From: JAIKWW01 sp052169645
Lineage (GTDB): Bacteria; Bacillota; Clostridia; Peptostreptococcales; Anaerovoracaceae
NCBI GenBank assembly: GCA_052169645.1
Contig: JBQNCA010000015.1
Location: 1 to 38,537, forward strand
Length of the DNA stretch: 38,537 nt
Direction of reading: 5' to 3'
A model generated the notes under the pieces. It saw nothing but the letters and a program-made list of their open reading frames with translations, did not search any database and was not told where the DNA came from. The translations under genes and the position numbers were made by a program. Below, piece by piece: positions 1 through 8,100 of the stretch (position 1 is its first letter; each line of letters begins with the position of its first letter).

Positions 1-2
1 CC

Positions 3-39
3 TGAAACCTTAGAATAGTAAGTATTACCAATGGTTTCA
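3..39. repeat. Inverted repeat just downstream of guaA
   Basis: Seven-base arms TGAAACC (3-9) and GGTTTCA (33-39) flank an AT-rich loop that holds a small GTAA/TTAC inner pair. It lies immediately after the guaA stop and could be a 3' hairpin, but no U-run follows on the guaA strand and the window edge cuts the context. Confidence 0.3.
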
Positions 40-52
40 ATTAGTGCTTAGG

Positions 53-1603
53 CTATTCCATTTCTATCGTTCCTGGCGGTTTGCTGGTAAGATCATAGAG
101 TACTCGGTTTACGCCTTTGACTTCGTTTACGATTCGGTTCATGATTTTTTGCAGGAGTTCAAAAGGAATGTTTGAAACTTCTGCAGTCATGAAGTCATCG
201 GTTTCGACAGCTCGCAGCGCCACTGCGTAATCATAGGTCCTGAAATCGCCCATTACCCCTACCGAGCGCATATTTGTCAGAGCCGCAAAGTATTGGCTGA
301 GCTTCGCATCCAAACCCGCACCCGCAATTTCCTCACGGTAGATTGCATCTGCTTCTTGTACTATTTTTACCTTTTCTTCCGTAACTTCGCCCACTATCCT
401 TACTCCAAGTCCCGGCCCGGGAAAAGGCTGTCTCATTACCAAATAATCCGGCAAACCAAGTTCAACTCCGACTTTCCTGACTTCATCTTTAAACAACATT
501 CTCAAAGGCTCTATTATTTCTTTGAAATCGACATGTTCCGGCAAGCCTCCGACATTGTGATGCGACTTTATAACGGCTGATTTGCCAAGTCCGGATTCGA
601 TTACATCAGGATAAATTGTTCCCTGTACCAAATAATCAACCGTTCCGATTTTCTTGGATTCTTCTTCAAATACATGAATAAATTCTTCTCCGATAATCTT
701 ACGCTTTAACTCCGGATCCGTCACCCCTTTAAGTTTATCATAGAAGCGCTGCCGGGCATTTACCCTAATGAAATTAAGCTCATAGTCTCCGGCTTCTCCG
801 AATATTTCTTCTACCTGATCCCCCTCGTCTTTGCGCAGCAGTCCGTGATCAACAAATACGCAGGTAAGATTTCTGCCGATAGCCTTTGACATCAAAACAG
901 CGGCAACCGATGAATCAACACCTCCGGAAAGGGCGCATAGAGCCTTTCCGTCTCCAACCTTTGCCCTGATTTGCTCTATGGCACTGCCAACAAAGGTTTT
1001 CATCTTCCAATTACCACTACATTTGCAAATGTTATATACAAAATTTGAAAGTATCTTTTGACCTTCCTCAGTATGCATGACCTCCGGATGATACTGCACG
1101 GCATAAATTCCTTTTTGTGAATTCTCAATGGATGCTGCCGGACAATCATTTGTACTTGCTGTAATAACAAAACCTTCCGGTACCTTTGAAATATAATCCG
1201 TGTGACTCATCCAACATATACTTTTCGCCTGTACATTTTCCATAAGCTTGGAGTCGACGGCTTCTTTCGTCAGCTTAAGCTCAGTGCTTCCATATTCGCT
1301 TACAATTGCAGTTTCAACCTTTCCGCCAAGCATATAGGTAATGAGCTGTGCTCCGTAACAGATCCCCAGCACGGGTATCCCCAATTCCGTCAGCTCCGGC
1401 TCGCATTTAGGAGATGCCTCGTCATATACGCTGTTCGGTCCTCCGGTTAATATAATTCCTGCCGGTTTTACCGCCTGTATACGTTCCATAACGTTCTCAT
1501 ATGAAATAAGCTCGGCATAAACGCTGCAATCTCTTACTCTTCGTGCTATGAGCTGATTGTACTGTCCTCCGAAATCCACTACTAATATAGATTGCTTTTC
1601 CAA
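53..1603 (-). CDS. guaA: GMP synthase (glutamine-hydrolysing)
   Basis: GuaA converts XMP, ATP and glutamine to GMP in the cytosol, the last step of de novo guanine nucleotide synthesis. The N-terminal class I amidotransferase domain shows the nucleophile motif GICYGAQ and the histidine motif VQYHPEV; the ATP-pyrophosphatase domain has the loop ALSGGVDSSVAA; the C-terminal dimerisation domain ends KPPGTIEME. The open frame extends to an ATG at 1618, but that ATG sits in front of an AGGAGG that would then be coding. A TTG at 1603-1601 lies 6 nt after this AGGAGG, giving 516 aa beginning (M)EKQSILVVDFGGQ, a normal length for the family. The stop is TAG. It is separated from guaB by a strong hairpin and has its own promoter. 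The function is certain; the TTG start is inferred from the ribosome-binding site. Confidence 0.97.
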   Translation of the reverse strand: MEKQSILVVDFGGQYNQLIARRVRDCSVYAELISYENVMERIQAVKPAGIILTGGPNSVYDEASPKCEPELTELGIPVLGICYGAQLITYMLGGKVETAIVSEYGSTELKLTKEAVDSKLMENVQAKSICWMSHTDYISKVPEGFVITASTNDCPAASIENSQKGIYAVQYHPEVMHTEEGQKILSNFVYNICKCSGNWKMKTFVGSAIEQIRAKVGDGKALCALSGGVDSSVAAVLMSKAIGRNLTCVFVDHGLLRKDEGDQVEEIFGEAGDYELNFIRVNARQRFYDKLKGVTDPELKRKIIGEEFIHVFEEESKKIGTVDYLVQGTIYPDVIESGLGKSAVIKSHHNVGGLPEHVDFKEIIEPLRMLFKDEVRKVGVELGLPDYLVMRQPFPGPGLGVRIVGEVTEEKVKIVQEADAIYREEIAGAGLDAKLSQYFAALTNMRSVGVMGDFRTYDYAVALRAVETDDFMTAEVSNIPFELLQKIMNRIVNEVKGVNRVLYDLTSKPPGTIEME

Positions 1604-1759
1604 TGTATCCCTCCTCATAATTACAAGCGGCTGTCTGAGTTCTTTCGTTTCTCTATCTCCGCCTCAACAAGCTAATGTATTTTCATTAATTTATAATTTT
1701 TAATGCCCTCTTAACTCCGAATGGTAATTTTTCATTGGACAAAATCTTCGCTAATTAAT

Positions 1760-1787
1760 ATCATATGTATAGTGTTTACAAAATCAA
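1760..1787 (-). promoter_or_regulatory. Probable guaA promoter
   Basis: Minus-strand TTGATT (1787-1782), 16 nt, TATGAT (1765-1760). About 155 nt of leader would precede guaA. The leader was read for a purine-riboswitch core and none was seen. Confidence 0.5.
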
Positions 1788-1814
1788 CATTTAAACACAG
1801 GCGTTTCCTTATCC

Positions 1815-1854
1815 AAATCGGGAGCATGCCACAAAATGTACATGCTCCCGATTT
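1815..1854. terminator. Intrinsic terminator between guaB and guaA
   Basis: Perfect 14-bp arms, 1815-1828 (AAATCGGGAGCATG) and 1841-1854, with a 12-nt loop, lie 35 nt after the guaB stop. A-rich and T-rich flanks occur on both sides, so it can act in either direction. It separates guaB transcription from guaA. Confidence 0.8.
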
Positions 1855-1888
1855 TCATTTTAAATATTTTTCAAATTAATCAATTTAC

Positions 1889-3400
1889 TTATCCTTGATA
1901 ATTCGTCCCTGCATTATCCTTAAGGATTACATCGTGAGCACCGCCCTCTACTATGCTCGTTGAAGATACAAGGGTCAGCTTAGCCTTTTCCTGCAATTCG
2001 GAAATCGATAATGCCCCGCAGTTGCACATTGTAGCCTTAACCTTCGCAAGTGTAAGCTGTACATTGTCCTTAAGCGGTCCTGCGTACGGAACATATGAAT
2101 CCACACCTTCCTCAAATTTCAATTTATTACCTTCTCCGTCATCATAGCGTTGCCAGTTGCGGGCACGGTTTGAACCCTCTCCCCAGTATTCCTTAACATA
2201 AGTACCGTTGAGGTTTACCTTTCTGGATGGAGATTCGTCAAATCTTGCAAAATATCTTCCGAGCATCATGAAATCTGCTCCCATGGCAAGAGCCAATGTC
2301 ATGTGGTAATCATAAACTATGCCTCCGTCCGAGCAAATAGGAATATATATACCTGTCTCCTTAAAATATTCGTTACGAGCCTCAGCCACTTCGATAACAG
2401 AGGTGGCCTGACCTCTGCCTATACCCTTTGTTTCACGGGTAATGCAGATAGACCCGCCTCCGATTCCGATTTTAATAAAATCCGCACCGCTTTCGGCAAG
2501 GAATCTGAATCCTTCTTTATCTACAACGTTTCCGCCTCCGATTTTTACCTCATCACCGAAATGATTTTTTACATATTTTATAGTATTTCCCTGAAACTCT
2601 GAAAATCCTTCCGACGAGTCCACGCAAAGCACGTCAACACCCGCCTCCAGCAGAGCAGGTACACGCTCGGCATAATCTCTCGTATTAATTCCGGCACCTA
2701 CCACATAGCGCTTGTGTGCATCCAGCAACTCATTCGGATTACTTTTATGTGCTTCATAATCTTTGCGGAATACAAATGAACGCAGTCTGCCCTGATTATC
2801 AACTATCGGAAGCGCATTGAGCTTATTATCCCAGATGATATCGTTTGCTTCACTCAAAGTAATATCGGCATCTCCGCAAATAACTTTTTCCAAAGGTGTC
2901 ATAAATTCGGAAACCTTGGTACTCTTATCCATACGGGAAATACGATAATCTCTGCTTGTGACAATGCCTACAAGCTTGCCGTCAGGCTTCCCGTTTTCGG
3001 TAACCGCAACGGTAGAATGTCCGCTACGGCGTTTCAGCTCGAGAATATCCTGAAGCGTTGCATCGGGACTGATATTTGAATCACTCTTTACAAAACCTGC
3101 CTTAGTATCCTTTACAGCTTTTACCATAGCAGCCTCGTCCTCTATGGTCTGAGCTCCATAAAGGAAAGAGATTCCTCCCTCCTTTGCAAGAGCAACTGCC
3201 ATCTCAGTTCCTGAAACGGACTGCATTATTGCAGATACCATAGGAATATTCATGCTGATTGCAGCTTTCTCCCCTTTCTTGAATTTTACAAGCGGAGTCT
3301 TTAAGCTTACATTTCCCGGAATACATTCAGCTGAAGAATAACCGGGTACAAGCAAATATTCACTAAAAGTATGAGATGGTTCTGAATAATAAAAAGCCAT
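1889..3400 (-). CDS. guaB: IMP dehydrogenase
   Basis: GuaB oxidises IMP to XMP with NAD+, the committed step to guanine nucleotides, and feeds the neighbouring GuaA. The 503-aa protein is a TIM barrel interrupted by two CBS domains at about residues 100-220 (for example GKLVGIVTSRDYR and NALPIVDNQGRLRSFVFRKD). The catalytic loop reads GIGGGSICITRETKGIGRG, with the active-site Cys in GSIC. A flap/phosphate region, CSDGGIVYDYHMTLALAMGA, follows. The ATG at 3400 is preceded by AGGAGG with 7-nt spacing, so the start is secure. Gene order guaB then guaA on one strand, with a hairpin between them, fits coordinated but separable expression. Confidence 0.97.
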   Translation of the reverse strand: MAFYYSEPSHTFSEYLLVPGYSSAECIPGNVSLKTPLVKFKKGEKAAISMNIPMVSAIMQSVSGTEMAVALAKEGGISFLYGAQTIEDEAAMVKAVKDTKAGFVKSDSNISPDATLQDILELKRRSGHSTVAVTENGKPDGKLVGIVTSRDYRISRMDKSTKVSEFMTPLEKVICGDADITLSEANDIIWDNKLNALPIVDNQGRLRSFVFRKDYEAHKSNPNELLDAHKRYVVGAGINTRDYAERVPALLEAGVDVLCVDSSEGFSEFQGNTIKYVKNHFGDEVKIGGGNVVDKEGFRFLAESGADFIKIGIGGGSICITRETKGIGRGQATSVIEVAEARNEYFKETGIYIPICSDGGIVYDYHMTLALAMGADFMMLGRYFARFDESPSRKVNLNGTYVKEYWGEGSNRARNWQRYDDGEGNKLKFEEGVDSYVPYAGPLKDNVQLTLAKVKATMCNCGALSISELQEKAKLTLVSSTSIVEGGAHDVILKDNAGTNYQG

Positions 3401-3537
3401 TTTTTATCCTCCTGATCTATGATAATTCAAATAATAATATTACATATATAAACAATATTTTTTTACATGACACGAATTTTTATGAAAAATGTATCAACAC
3501 TAAAATCCCCCTCAGCATACACCGTCATAATGATTCC

Positions 3538-3557
3538 TGAAAAATATCTATTTTTCA
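3538..3557. repeat. Small perfect inverted repeat upstream of guaB
   Basis: TGAAAAATA (3538-3546) and TATTTTTCA (3549-3557) form 9-bp arms around 2 nt, between the vanY-like stop and guaB. It may be a weak terminator for the vanY-like gene, since the minus-strand right arm ends in T5, or an operator for guaB. It does not match the PurR box I know from Bacillus. Confidence 0.4.
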
Positions 3558-3591
3558 AATGCATACTTTTGAAGTTCACCGATTCCGCACA

Positions 3592-4482
3592 TCAGCCGCT
3601 CTCATCCGAATTTACCGCTGTAGTATTAATCGGAGCATCCACAACTTCGGAATCATCCGCCGCCTTATCGGACATGAGTTTGTTTTCATTTACAAATACG
3701 GCAGCATCCCCGTTCAAGGTAGTCGCCATACCTGTTTCCTGCAAATATTCCTCAAGCGTAATTCCTTTGCTGTAAATATCTTCTGCAGCTGTAATGCCGA
3801 CATATCTCAAATGCCATGCTTCATAGGAATATCCGGTTACATCCGCTTTTTCCTTAGGATATCGGATTATAAATCCATATTCATGTGCGTGCTCCTGCAC
3901 CCACTTTCCGGCATCCGTGTTTTCAAAATTTACAGTAACTTCATAATTGACAGATTTTGTTGAAATATCAACTGCAAGACCGGTTCTGTGCTCGCTCTCA
4001 TCGGGACGAGCGCTGGTTTTGTTCGCCTCGGCTTCACTACCCTTAACAAGCACATTATGAGTCCAAAGTACATTTTGAAAACCGTGGGAGCGATATGCCG
4101 TAGTCATCACAATTTCAATATTCTCTGCAGCTGCGGCTTCAACCATTCGATTGAAGCTTTCAACCGCCTCCCTGCGCATAAATTGTGTAGACGGATCCCG
4201 TCCCTCCGCACAATGTGTCATCTGTGCCAAATCCTCAGGCTCATAGCTTTCAGGTACATGATTGAACTTATTTACAAGTACAAAAAGACCTGCATCTTTA
4301 TCCTTTAACAACTGAGCCTCTCTTGCAGCCGCCTCTTTATCATGAACTGAAGAATTTGCCGACGGGTCGGATGAACTTAACCCTCTTTTACCGTCAAAAT
4401 TGCAGCCGGTAAAAGTGCATAATCCGATTACTGCTATGCATAGTATTATCAAGATTGTTTTTTCGATATTATTTCTAAGCAT
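3592..4482 (-). CDS. VanY/DacB-like D,D-carboxypeptidase lipoprotein
   Basis: This is an M15B-family zinc peptidase predicted to trim the terminal D-Ala from peptidoglycan stem peptides outside the membrane. The catalytic domain, in the C-terminal two-thirds, shows MTTAYRSHGFQ, the zinc-ligand motif SEHRTGLAVDIS (His and Asp) and the Glu/His motif YEAWHLRYVG. The N-terminus has a hydrophobic helix followed by CTFTGC, a lipobox, so the mature protein is probably lipid-anchored through that Cys, with a Ser-rich linker. The longest frame begins at 4524, but that would lie within about 8 nt of the predicted transcription start. The ATG at 4482 has AGAGG upstream with 5-nt spacing and gives 296 aa. 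The gene stands alone with its own promoter. Substrate is inferred from family; vancomycin resistance is not implied. Confidence 0.88.
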   Translation of the reverse strand: MLRNNIEKTILIILCIAVIGLCTFTGCNFDGKRGLSSSDPSANSSVHDKEAAAREAQLLKDKDAGLFVLVNKFNHVPESYEPEDLAQMTHCAEGRDPSTQFMRREAVESFNRMVEAAAAENIEIVMTTAYRSHGFQNVLWTHNVLVKGSEAEANKTSARPDESEHRTGLAVDISTKSVNYEVTVNFENTDAGKWVQEHAHEYGFIIRYPKEKADVTGYSYEAWHLRYVGITAAEDIYSKGITLEEYLQETGMATTLNGDAAVFVNENKLMSDKAADDSEVVDAPINTTAVNSDESG

Positions 4483-4538
4483 ATCTACCTCTTTCCCGAC
4501 CGTGTGACAAAACTCTTCGGTCACTGAATTAATTAATT

Positions 4539-4567
4539 ATTGTACATTAAATAGGCTGATTTCACAA
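4539..4567 (-). promoter_or_regulatory. Probable promoter of the vanY-like gene
   Basis: TTGTGA (4567-4562), 17 nt, TACAAT (4544-4539) on the minus strand. Transcription would start near 4532, consistent with the internal ATG at 4482. Confidence 0.5.
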
Positions 4568-4773
4568 GCAAAAACGTATAAATATGAGCTTATAAAAAAA
4601 ATTACAAGTACTCAATTTCAATTAATAAAAAATATCATTTCTGTTCAGACAAAAAGTGCAACAGTCAATCACAATAATTCATAGATTAACCACAAATGAT
4701 GTTTCTTTAATTTTTCTTCACTCTCACTTATTAAAGTCTCTAATACCCATAAAAAGCTTAACTTTCCATACAC

Positions 4774-4825
4774 ATTGATTTTTCAACATGTATAGAGGTT
4801 TTTACACACACTTTTTGTCCTATAG
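4774..4825 (-). repeat. Dispersed intergenic element, copy A
   Basis: On the minus strand this runs from CTATAGGACAAAAAG through TAAAAACC and CATGTT to TCAAT. It aligns with copy B (9409-9462, plus strand) at about 45 of 54 columns by eye. The similarity stops sharply at both ends. Neither copy is in a coding region. Confidence 0.75.
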
Positions 4826-4860
4826 CTCATTTTTGTCCTATGCTGCAATATTTGTCATAT
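4812..4860 (-). repeat. Three iteron-like direct repeats abutting copy A
   Basis: Minus-strand units start at 4860 (ATATGACAAAT, degenerate), 4841 (ATAGGACAAAAA) and 4823 (ATAGGACAAAAA), a spacing of 19 and 18 nt. The last two share 12 of 12 bases. The third unit is also the beginning of copy A. Arrays with this period commonly bind a protein on successive turns of the helix; the protein is unknown. Confidence 0.7.
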
Positions 4861-4916
4861 AAAAAAGCGACCCGATTCAATGCCTGCATGATAAGCATAA
4901 ATCAAAAGGTCGCTTT
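4861..4916 (-). terminator. groES-groEL terminator
   Basis: On the minus strand, AAAGCGACC (4916-4908) pairs with GGTCGCTTT (4872-4864), which is followed by further Ts (4863-4861). The long loop contains a small inner ATGC/GCAT stem. It lies about 200 nt after the groEL stop. Confidence 0.7.
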
Positions 4917-5035
4917 CTATTATTATTTATTTAAATATACACGATGTAGGTGACAGGTAGAATTATCAATATACTTCGCAGATTCCAATATCAATCTGTC
5001 GGAGATCTGTAATCCATACTCATTTGTCACGCCCC

Positions 5036-5064
5036 GTTCCGATATATCATGTTCCGATATATCA
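5036..5064. repeat. Tandem 15-nt duplication
   Basis: GTTCCGATATATCA occurs at 5036-5049 and again at 5051-5064, separated by one T, about 50 nt downstream of groEL. It looks like a simple slippage duplication. Confidence 0.8.
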
Positions 5065-5068
5065 ATTT

Positions 5069-5086
5069 ATCAAGAGAAATCTTGAT
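5069..5086. repeat. Tetraloop hairpin after groEL
   Basis: ATCAAGA (5069-5075), GAAA, TCTTGAT (5080-5086). It may be a first, weak 3' hairpin of the groEL transcript; the T-rich tail is better on the plus strand. Confidence 0.45.
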
Positions 5087-5113
5087 TTCTTTTCGATATC
5101 AGGCGCAATTCCC

Positions 5114-6739
5114 TTACATCATGCCGCCCATACCGCCCATTCCGGCAGGCATATCAGGTGCATCGCTCTTAACATCAACTACACAAGCTTCCGTTGTCAG
5201 CAGCATTGAAGCTCCCGAAGCCGCATTCTGAAGTGCAGATCTTGTAACCTTTGTAGGATCAACAATACCTTCCTTGAGCATATTTACATACTGCTCAGTC
5301 GAAGCGTTGAATCCTGTTCCAAGCTCGCTTGACATGACTTTGTTTACTACTACAGAACCCTCAAATCCGGCATTTTCAGCAATCTGTCTTACCGGCTCTT
5401 CAAGCGCTCTCTGTATGATAGCAGCACCTGTTCTTACATCTCCTTCCTGAGCATCGACATAAGCCTTTACTGCAGGAATAACATTTACAAGTGCTACACC
5501 GCCGCCGGGAACAATACCTTCTTCCACAGCTGCCTTGGTCGCATTTAAAGCATCCTCTATACGCAGCTTCTTATCCTTAAGCTCCGTTTCGGTAGCTGCT
5601 CCGACCTTTATTACCGCTACGCCTCCTGCGAGCTTTGCAAGTCTTTCAGAAAGCTTTTCTCTGTCAAATTCCGAAGTTGTCTCTTCGAGCTGAGCCTTTA
5701 TCATATTTACTCTATCCTTAACGGCATCCTGATTTCCTGCGCCGTTTACAATGATAGTATTTTCCTTTGTAACCTTTACAGTCTCTGCAGATCCGAGCAT
5801 ATCCAAAGTTGCTTCCTTCAAATCCATACCGAGTTCATCGGAAATAACAGAACCTCCTGTAAGAGCTGCTATGTCAGCCAGCTGTTCCTTTCTTCTGTCT
5901 CCGAAGCCCGGAGCCTTAACGCATACGCAGTCGAAAGTTCCTCTTATCTTATTGAGAACAATGGTCGCAAGAGCTTCACCTTCAACATCCTCTGCAATTA
6001 TCAGAAGCTTTCTGCCTGCCTTTACAATCTGCTCAAGAAGCGGCAGCACTTCCTGAATATTTGAAATTTTCTTGTCGGTAATGAGAATGAATGGATTGCT
6101 CATGGAAGCTTCCATTTTTTCAGTGTCATTTACCATATATGCTGAAAGATAGCCTCTGTCAAACTGCATACCTTCAACAACTTCAACCATAGTATCCATG
6201 GACTTGGATTCTTCTACAGTTATAACACCTTCCTGACCTACCTTTTCCATTGCATCTGCAATCTGATTTCCTATAACCGAATCACCTGCAGATACTGATG
6301 CAACCTGAGCGATTTCATCACGACCGTTCACCTGCTTTGAAATCTTCTTCAATTCTTCTACCGCAACATCTACAGCACCCTGTATTCCTCTTCTGAGCAC
6401 CATAGGATTAGCACCTGCAGCAACATTTTTGATACCTTCTCTGACCATAATCTGAGCGAGCAGCGTAGCTGTGGTTGTACCGTCACCGGCAGTATCGTTG
6501 GTCTTTGTGGAAACCTCTTTTATGAGCTGAGCTCCCATATTTTCAAAGTTATCCTCAAGTTCAATATCCTTTGCAATGGTAACCCCGTCATTTGTAATAA
6601 GAGGACCGCCGAAAGATCTTTCGAGGAGCACGTTTCTGCCCTTAGGACCAAGTGTAATTTTTACTGTATCAGCCAGCTTGTCTACGCCTGCCTGCAGCTT
6701 TTTTCTTGCTTCTTCACCGTAATTTATATCCTTTGCCAT
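5114..6739 (-). CDS. groEL: Chaperonin GroEL (Hsp60)
   Basis: The 541-aa subunit forms the double-ring cytosolic chaperonin that folds proteins with GroES using ATP. It begins MAKDINYGEEARKKL, carries the nucleotide-site motifs TLGPKGRNVLLE and AGDGTTTATLL, and ends in the typical Gly-Met repeat tail (GGMGGMM). A good AGGAGG precedes the ATG. It follows groES by 18 nt as a two-gene operon and is placed under HrcA/CIRCE heat-shock control by the element upstream of groES. Length and motifs are normal. Confidence 0.99.
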   Translation of the reverse strand: MAKDINYGEEARKKLQAGVDKLADTVKITLGPKGRNVLLERSFGGPLITNDGVTIAKDIELEDNFENMGAQLIKEVSTKTNDTAGDGTTTATLLAQIMVREGIKNVAAGANPMVLRRGIQGAVDVAVEELKKISKQVNGRDEIAQVASVSAGDSVIGNQIADAMEKVGQEGVITVEESKSMDTMVEVVEGMQFDRGYLSAYMVNDTEKMEASMSNPFILITDKKISNIQEVLPLLEQIVKAGRKLLIIAEDVEGEALATIVLNKIRGTFDCVCVKAPGFGDRRKEQLADIAALTGGSVISDELGMDLKEATLDMLGSAETVKVTKENTIIVNGAGNQDAVKDRVNMIKAQLEETTSEFDREKLSERLAKLAGGVAVIKVGAATETELKDKKLRIEDALNATKAAVEEGIVPGGGVALVNVIPAVKAYVDAQEGDVRTGAAIIQRALEEPVRQIAENAGFEGSVVVNKVMSSELGTGFNASTEQYVNMLKEGIVDPTKVTRSALQNAASGASMLLTTEACVVDVKSDAPDMPAGMGGMGGMM

Positions 6740-6757
6740 TTTTATAGCCTCCTTATA

Positions 6758-7027
6758 TTACTGAATTACCGCCAAAATATCCTTTTGAGAAAGTATGATC
6801 AAAGTTTCACCGTCATACTCGATTTCACTTCCGCCATATTTTGTAAATATGACTTTGTCACCGGTCTTTACTTCCATTTTAATATCTTCAGTTCCCGGTC
6901 CCACAGCCAGAACTTCCGCAACCTGCGGAGTTTCCTTTGCAGAGCTTGACAGAATTATGCCGCCCTTTGTCTTTTCTTCAGCTTCCAAACGCTTAATAAC
7001 GACTTTATCACCTAATGGCTTTATCAT
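6758..7027 (-). CDS. groES: Co-chaperonin GroES (Hsp10)
   Basis: GroES is the heptameric lid of the GroEL folding chamber. The 89-aa chain starts MIKPLGDKVVIKRLE, has the mobile-loop region EKTKGGIILSSSAKE and the roof region GDKVIFTKYGGSEIEYDGE, all normal for the family. The longest frame starts at 7045, but AGGAG lies inside that extension with ideal spacing to the ATG at 7027, so the shorter form is chosen. First gene of the groES-groEL operon. Confidence 0.98.
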   Translation of the reverse strand: MIKPLGDKVVIKRLEAEEKTKGGIILSSSAKETPQVAEVLAVGPGTEDIKMEVKTGDKVIFTKYGGSEIEYDGETLIILSQKDILAVIQ

Positions 7028-7081
7028 GTAAATCTCCTTTCGCATGCTTGCTATATATAATGATATTTTTTAAAAATTTTA

Positions 7082-7108
7082 TTAGCACTCTATCTCTTTG
7101 AGTGCTAA
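7082..7108. promoter_or_regulatory. CIRCE element (HrcA operator)
   Basis: Perfect TTAGCACTC (7082-7090), N9, GAGTGCTAA (7100-7108), the established operator for the HrcA repressor. It lies just downstream of the groES promoter, within the transcribed leader, so HrcA would block groES-groEL until heat or unfolded-protein stress. Confidence 0.98.
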
Positions 7109-7112
7109 GGAT

Positions 7113-7141
7113 AATTTAACGCAATTCAACTATGATGTCAA
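7113..7141 (-). promoter_or_regulatory. groES-groEL promoter
   Basis: Perfect TTGACA (7141-7136), 17 nt, TAAATT (7118-7113) on the minus strand, ending a few bases before CIRCE. Confidence 0.75.
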
Positions 7142-7167
7142 CAGCTTTTATATATTTTTTTACAAAT

Positions 7168-8100
7168 TTAACGTTGCTGCAGAGCTTCAGCATTTTCTCT
7201 CATATAATAAAACAGATACTGCTGTGCAAATCCGCTGTATTCACCGAATTTTTCCGCTGCATAACTGCGCATTCCTTTCATATCATTTTCATCAAAGCCG
7301 TATAAAGTCGCCATTACTCTGCGCATCCAGACGTCGACGGGGAAGCTGTCGTATTTGAGTGCTCCGAAAAGCAGTATGCAGTCGGCGACCTTAGGTCCTA
7401 CACCTGTCAGCGAGCGCAGATATTTTTCAGCATCGGCGGAGGATACCTCTCTCAATTTCGACAGACGACTTCCGCCATCAGCTGCCACGCTTTGAGCTGT
7501 TTCCAATATGTAGCGATCCCTGTATCCAAGCTTGCAAACCGCCAAATCTTCCGGTTCCAAAGCTGCAAGACGCTTTGCATCTGGAAAAGAAAAATATTCT
7601 TTATCCCTGTAATTGCCCAAACTTTCACCGAAATTTGAGCACAAGGTTTCTATGCATTTTTTTATTCTCGGAATATTGGAATTCTGAGAAATTATAAATG
7701 ATATCACCGTTTCCCAAACATCCTGATGTAAAAGTCTTATACCGTAACCGAAGGTCGAAGCCTTTTTCATAACTTCATCGCCTTTGGATATTTGCTCTAT
7801 GACTTCTCCATAGTGTCTTTCCAAATCAAAATAATCCAACCATACTTCATAAAATTCTTCTTCCGTACAAGGCGCTATAACTATATCATTGCCGCTGCCG
7901 CTCATACTGACCACATGTCCGCCAACAACGCCCACATATGAATTTTCTCCCGATTTATTCCAACGAAAGCATTGACCACATTCAAATGTCTGAACTATAT
8001 CAAAATTTTTCACATCACAAATTTTGATTGCATTTCCCTCACAAATTATTTTGTTCCAATCCAATCTTCCGTTTTTTAAATTCTTACCGCTTTCTTTCAT
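7168..8100 (-). CDS. OGG1-type DNA glycosylase/AP lyase
   Basis: The 310-aa protein is predicted to excise 8-oxoguanine (or a related damaged base) and nick the abasic site. An OGG N-terminal domain at about residues 20-110 includes FECGQCFRW. The catalytic HhH-GPD domain shows ISFIISQNSNIPRIKKCIE, the helix-hairpin-helix LTGVGPKVADCILLF, whose Lys corresponds to the Schiff-base lysine of human OGG1, and PVDVWMRRV, whose Asp is the catalytic acid. Its start overlaps the end of the upstream P-loop/Asp23 gene by 17 nt, so the two are co-translated. An AlkA-like 3-methyladenine activity is less likely because the OGG N-domain and the Lys are present. Confidence 0.88.
   Translation of the reverse strand: MKESGKNLKNGRLDWNKIICEGNAIKICDVKNFDIVQTFECGQCFRWNKSGENSYVGVVGGHVVSMSGSGNDIVIAPCTEEEFYEVWLDYFDLERHYGEVIEQISKGDEVMKKASTFGYGIRLLHQDVWETVISFIISQNSNIPRIKKCIETLCSNFGESLGNYRDKEYFSFPDAKRLAALEPEDLAVCKLGYRDRYILETAQSVAADGGSRLSKLREVSSADAEKYLRSLTGVGPKVADCILLFGALKYDSFPVDVWMRRVMATLYGFDENDMKGMRSYAAEKFGEYSGFAQQYLFYYMRENAEALQQR

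Larger units (their letters stand above)
4568..5113. other. Repeat-rich intergenic gap between groEL and the vanY-like gene
   Basis: No credible gene was seen here on either strand. The gap holds, from right to left, a hairpin just after groEL (5069-5086), a tandem 15-nt duplication (5036-5064), a long-stemmed terminator (4861-4916), three ~18-nt iterons (4812-4860), one copy of a dispersed ~52-nt element (4774-4825) and an 11-bp inverted pair GACAAAAAGTG/CACTTTTTGTC (about 4648-4658 and 4810-4820). The rest is plain AT-rich spacer. The concentration of repeats is unlike any other gap in the window. Confidence 0.7.

Noticed and set aside
1604..1760. Purine riboswitch in the guaA leader
   Set aside because: The conserved aptamer core could not be found in the leader on the guaA strand.
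3481..3546. 21-codon minus-strand frame upstream of guaB (MTVYAEGDFSV...)
   Set aside because: It has a passable AGGA before it but is too short and featureless to claim as a gene or leader peptide.
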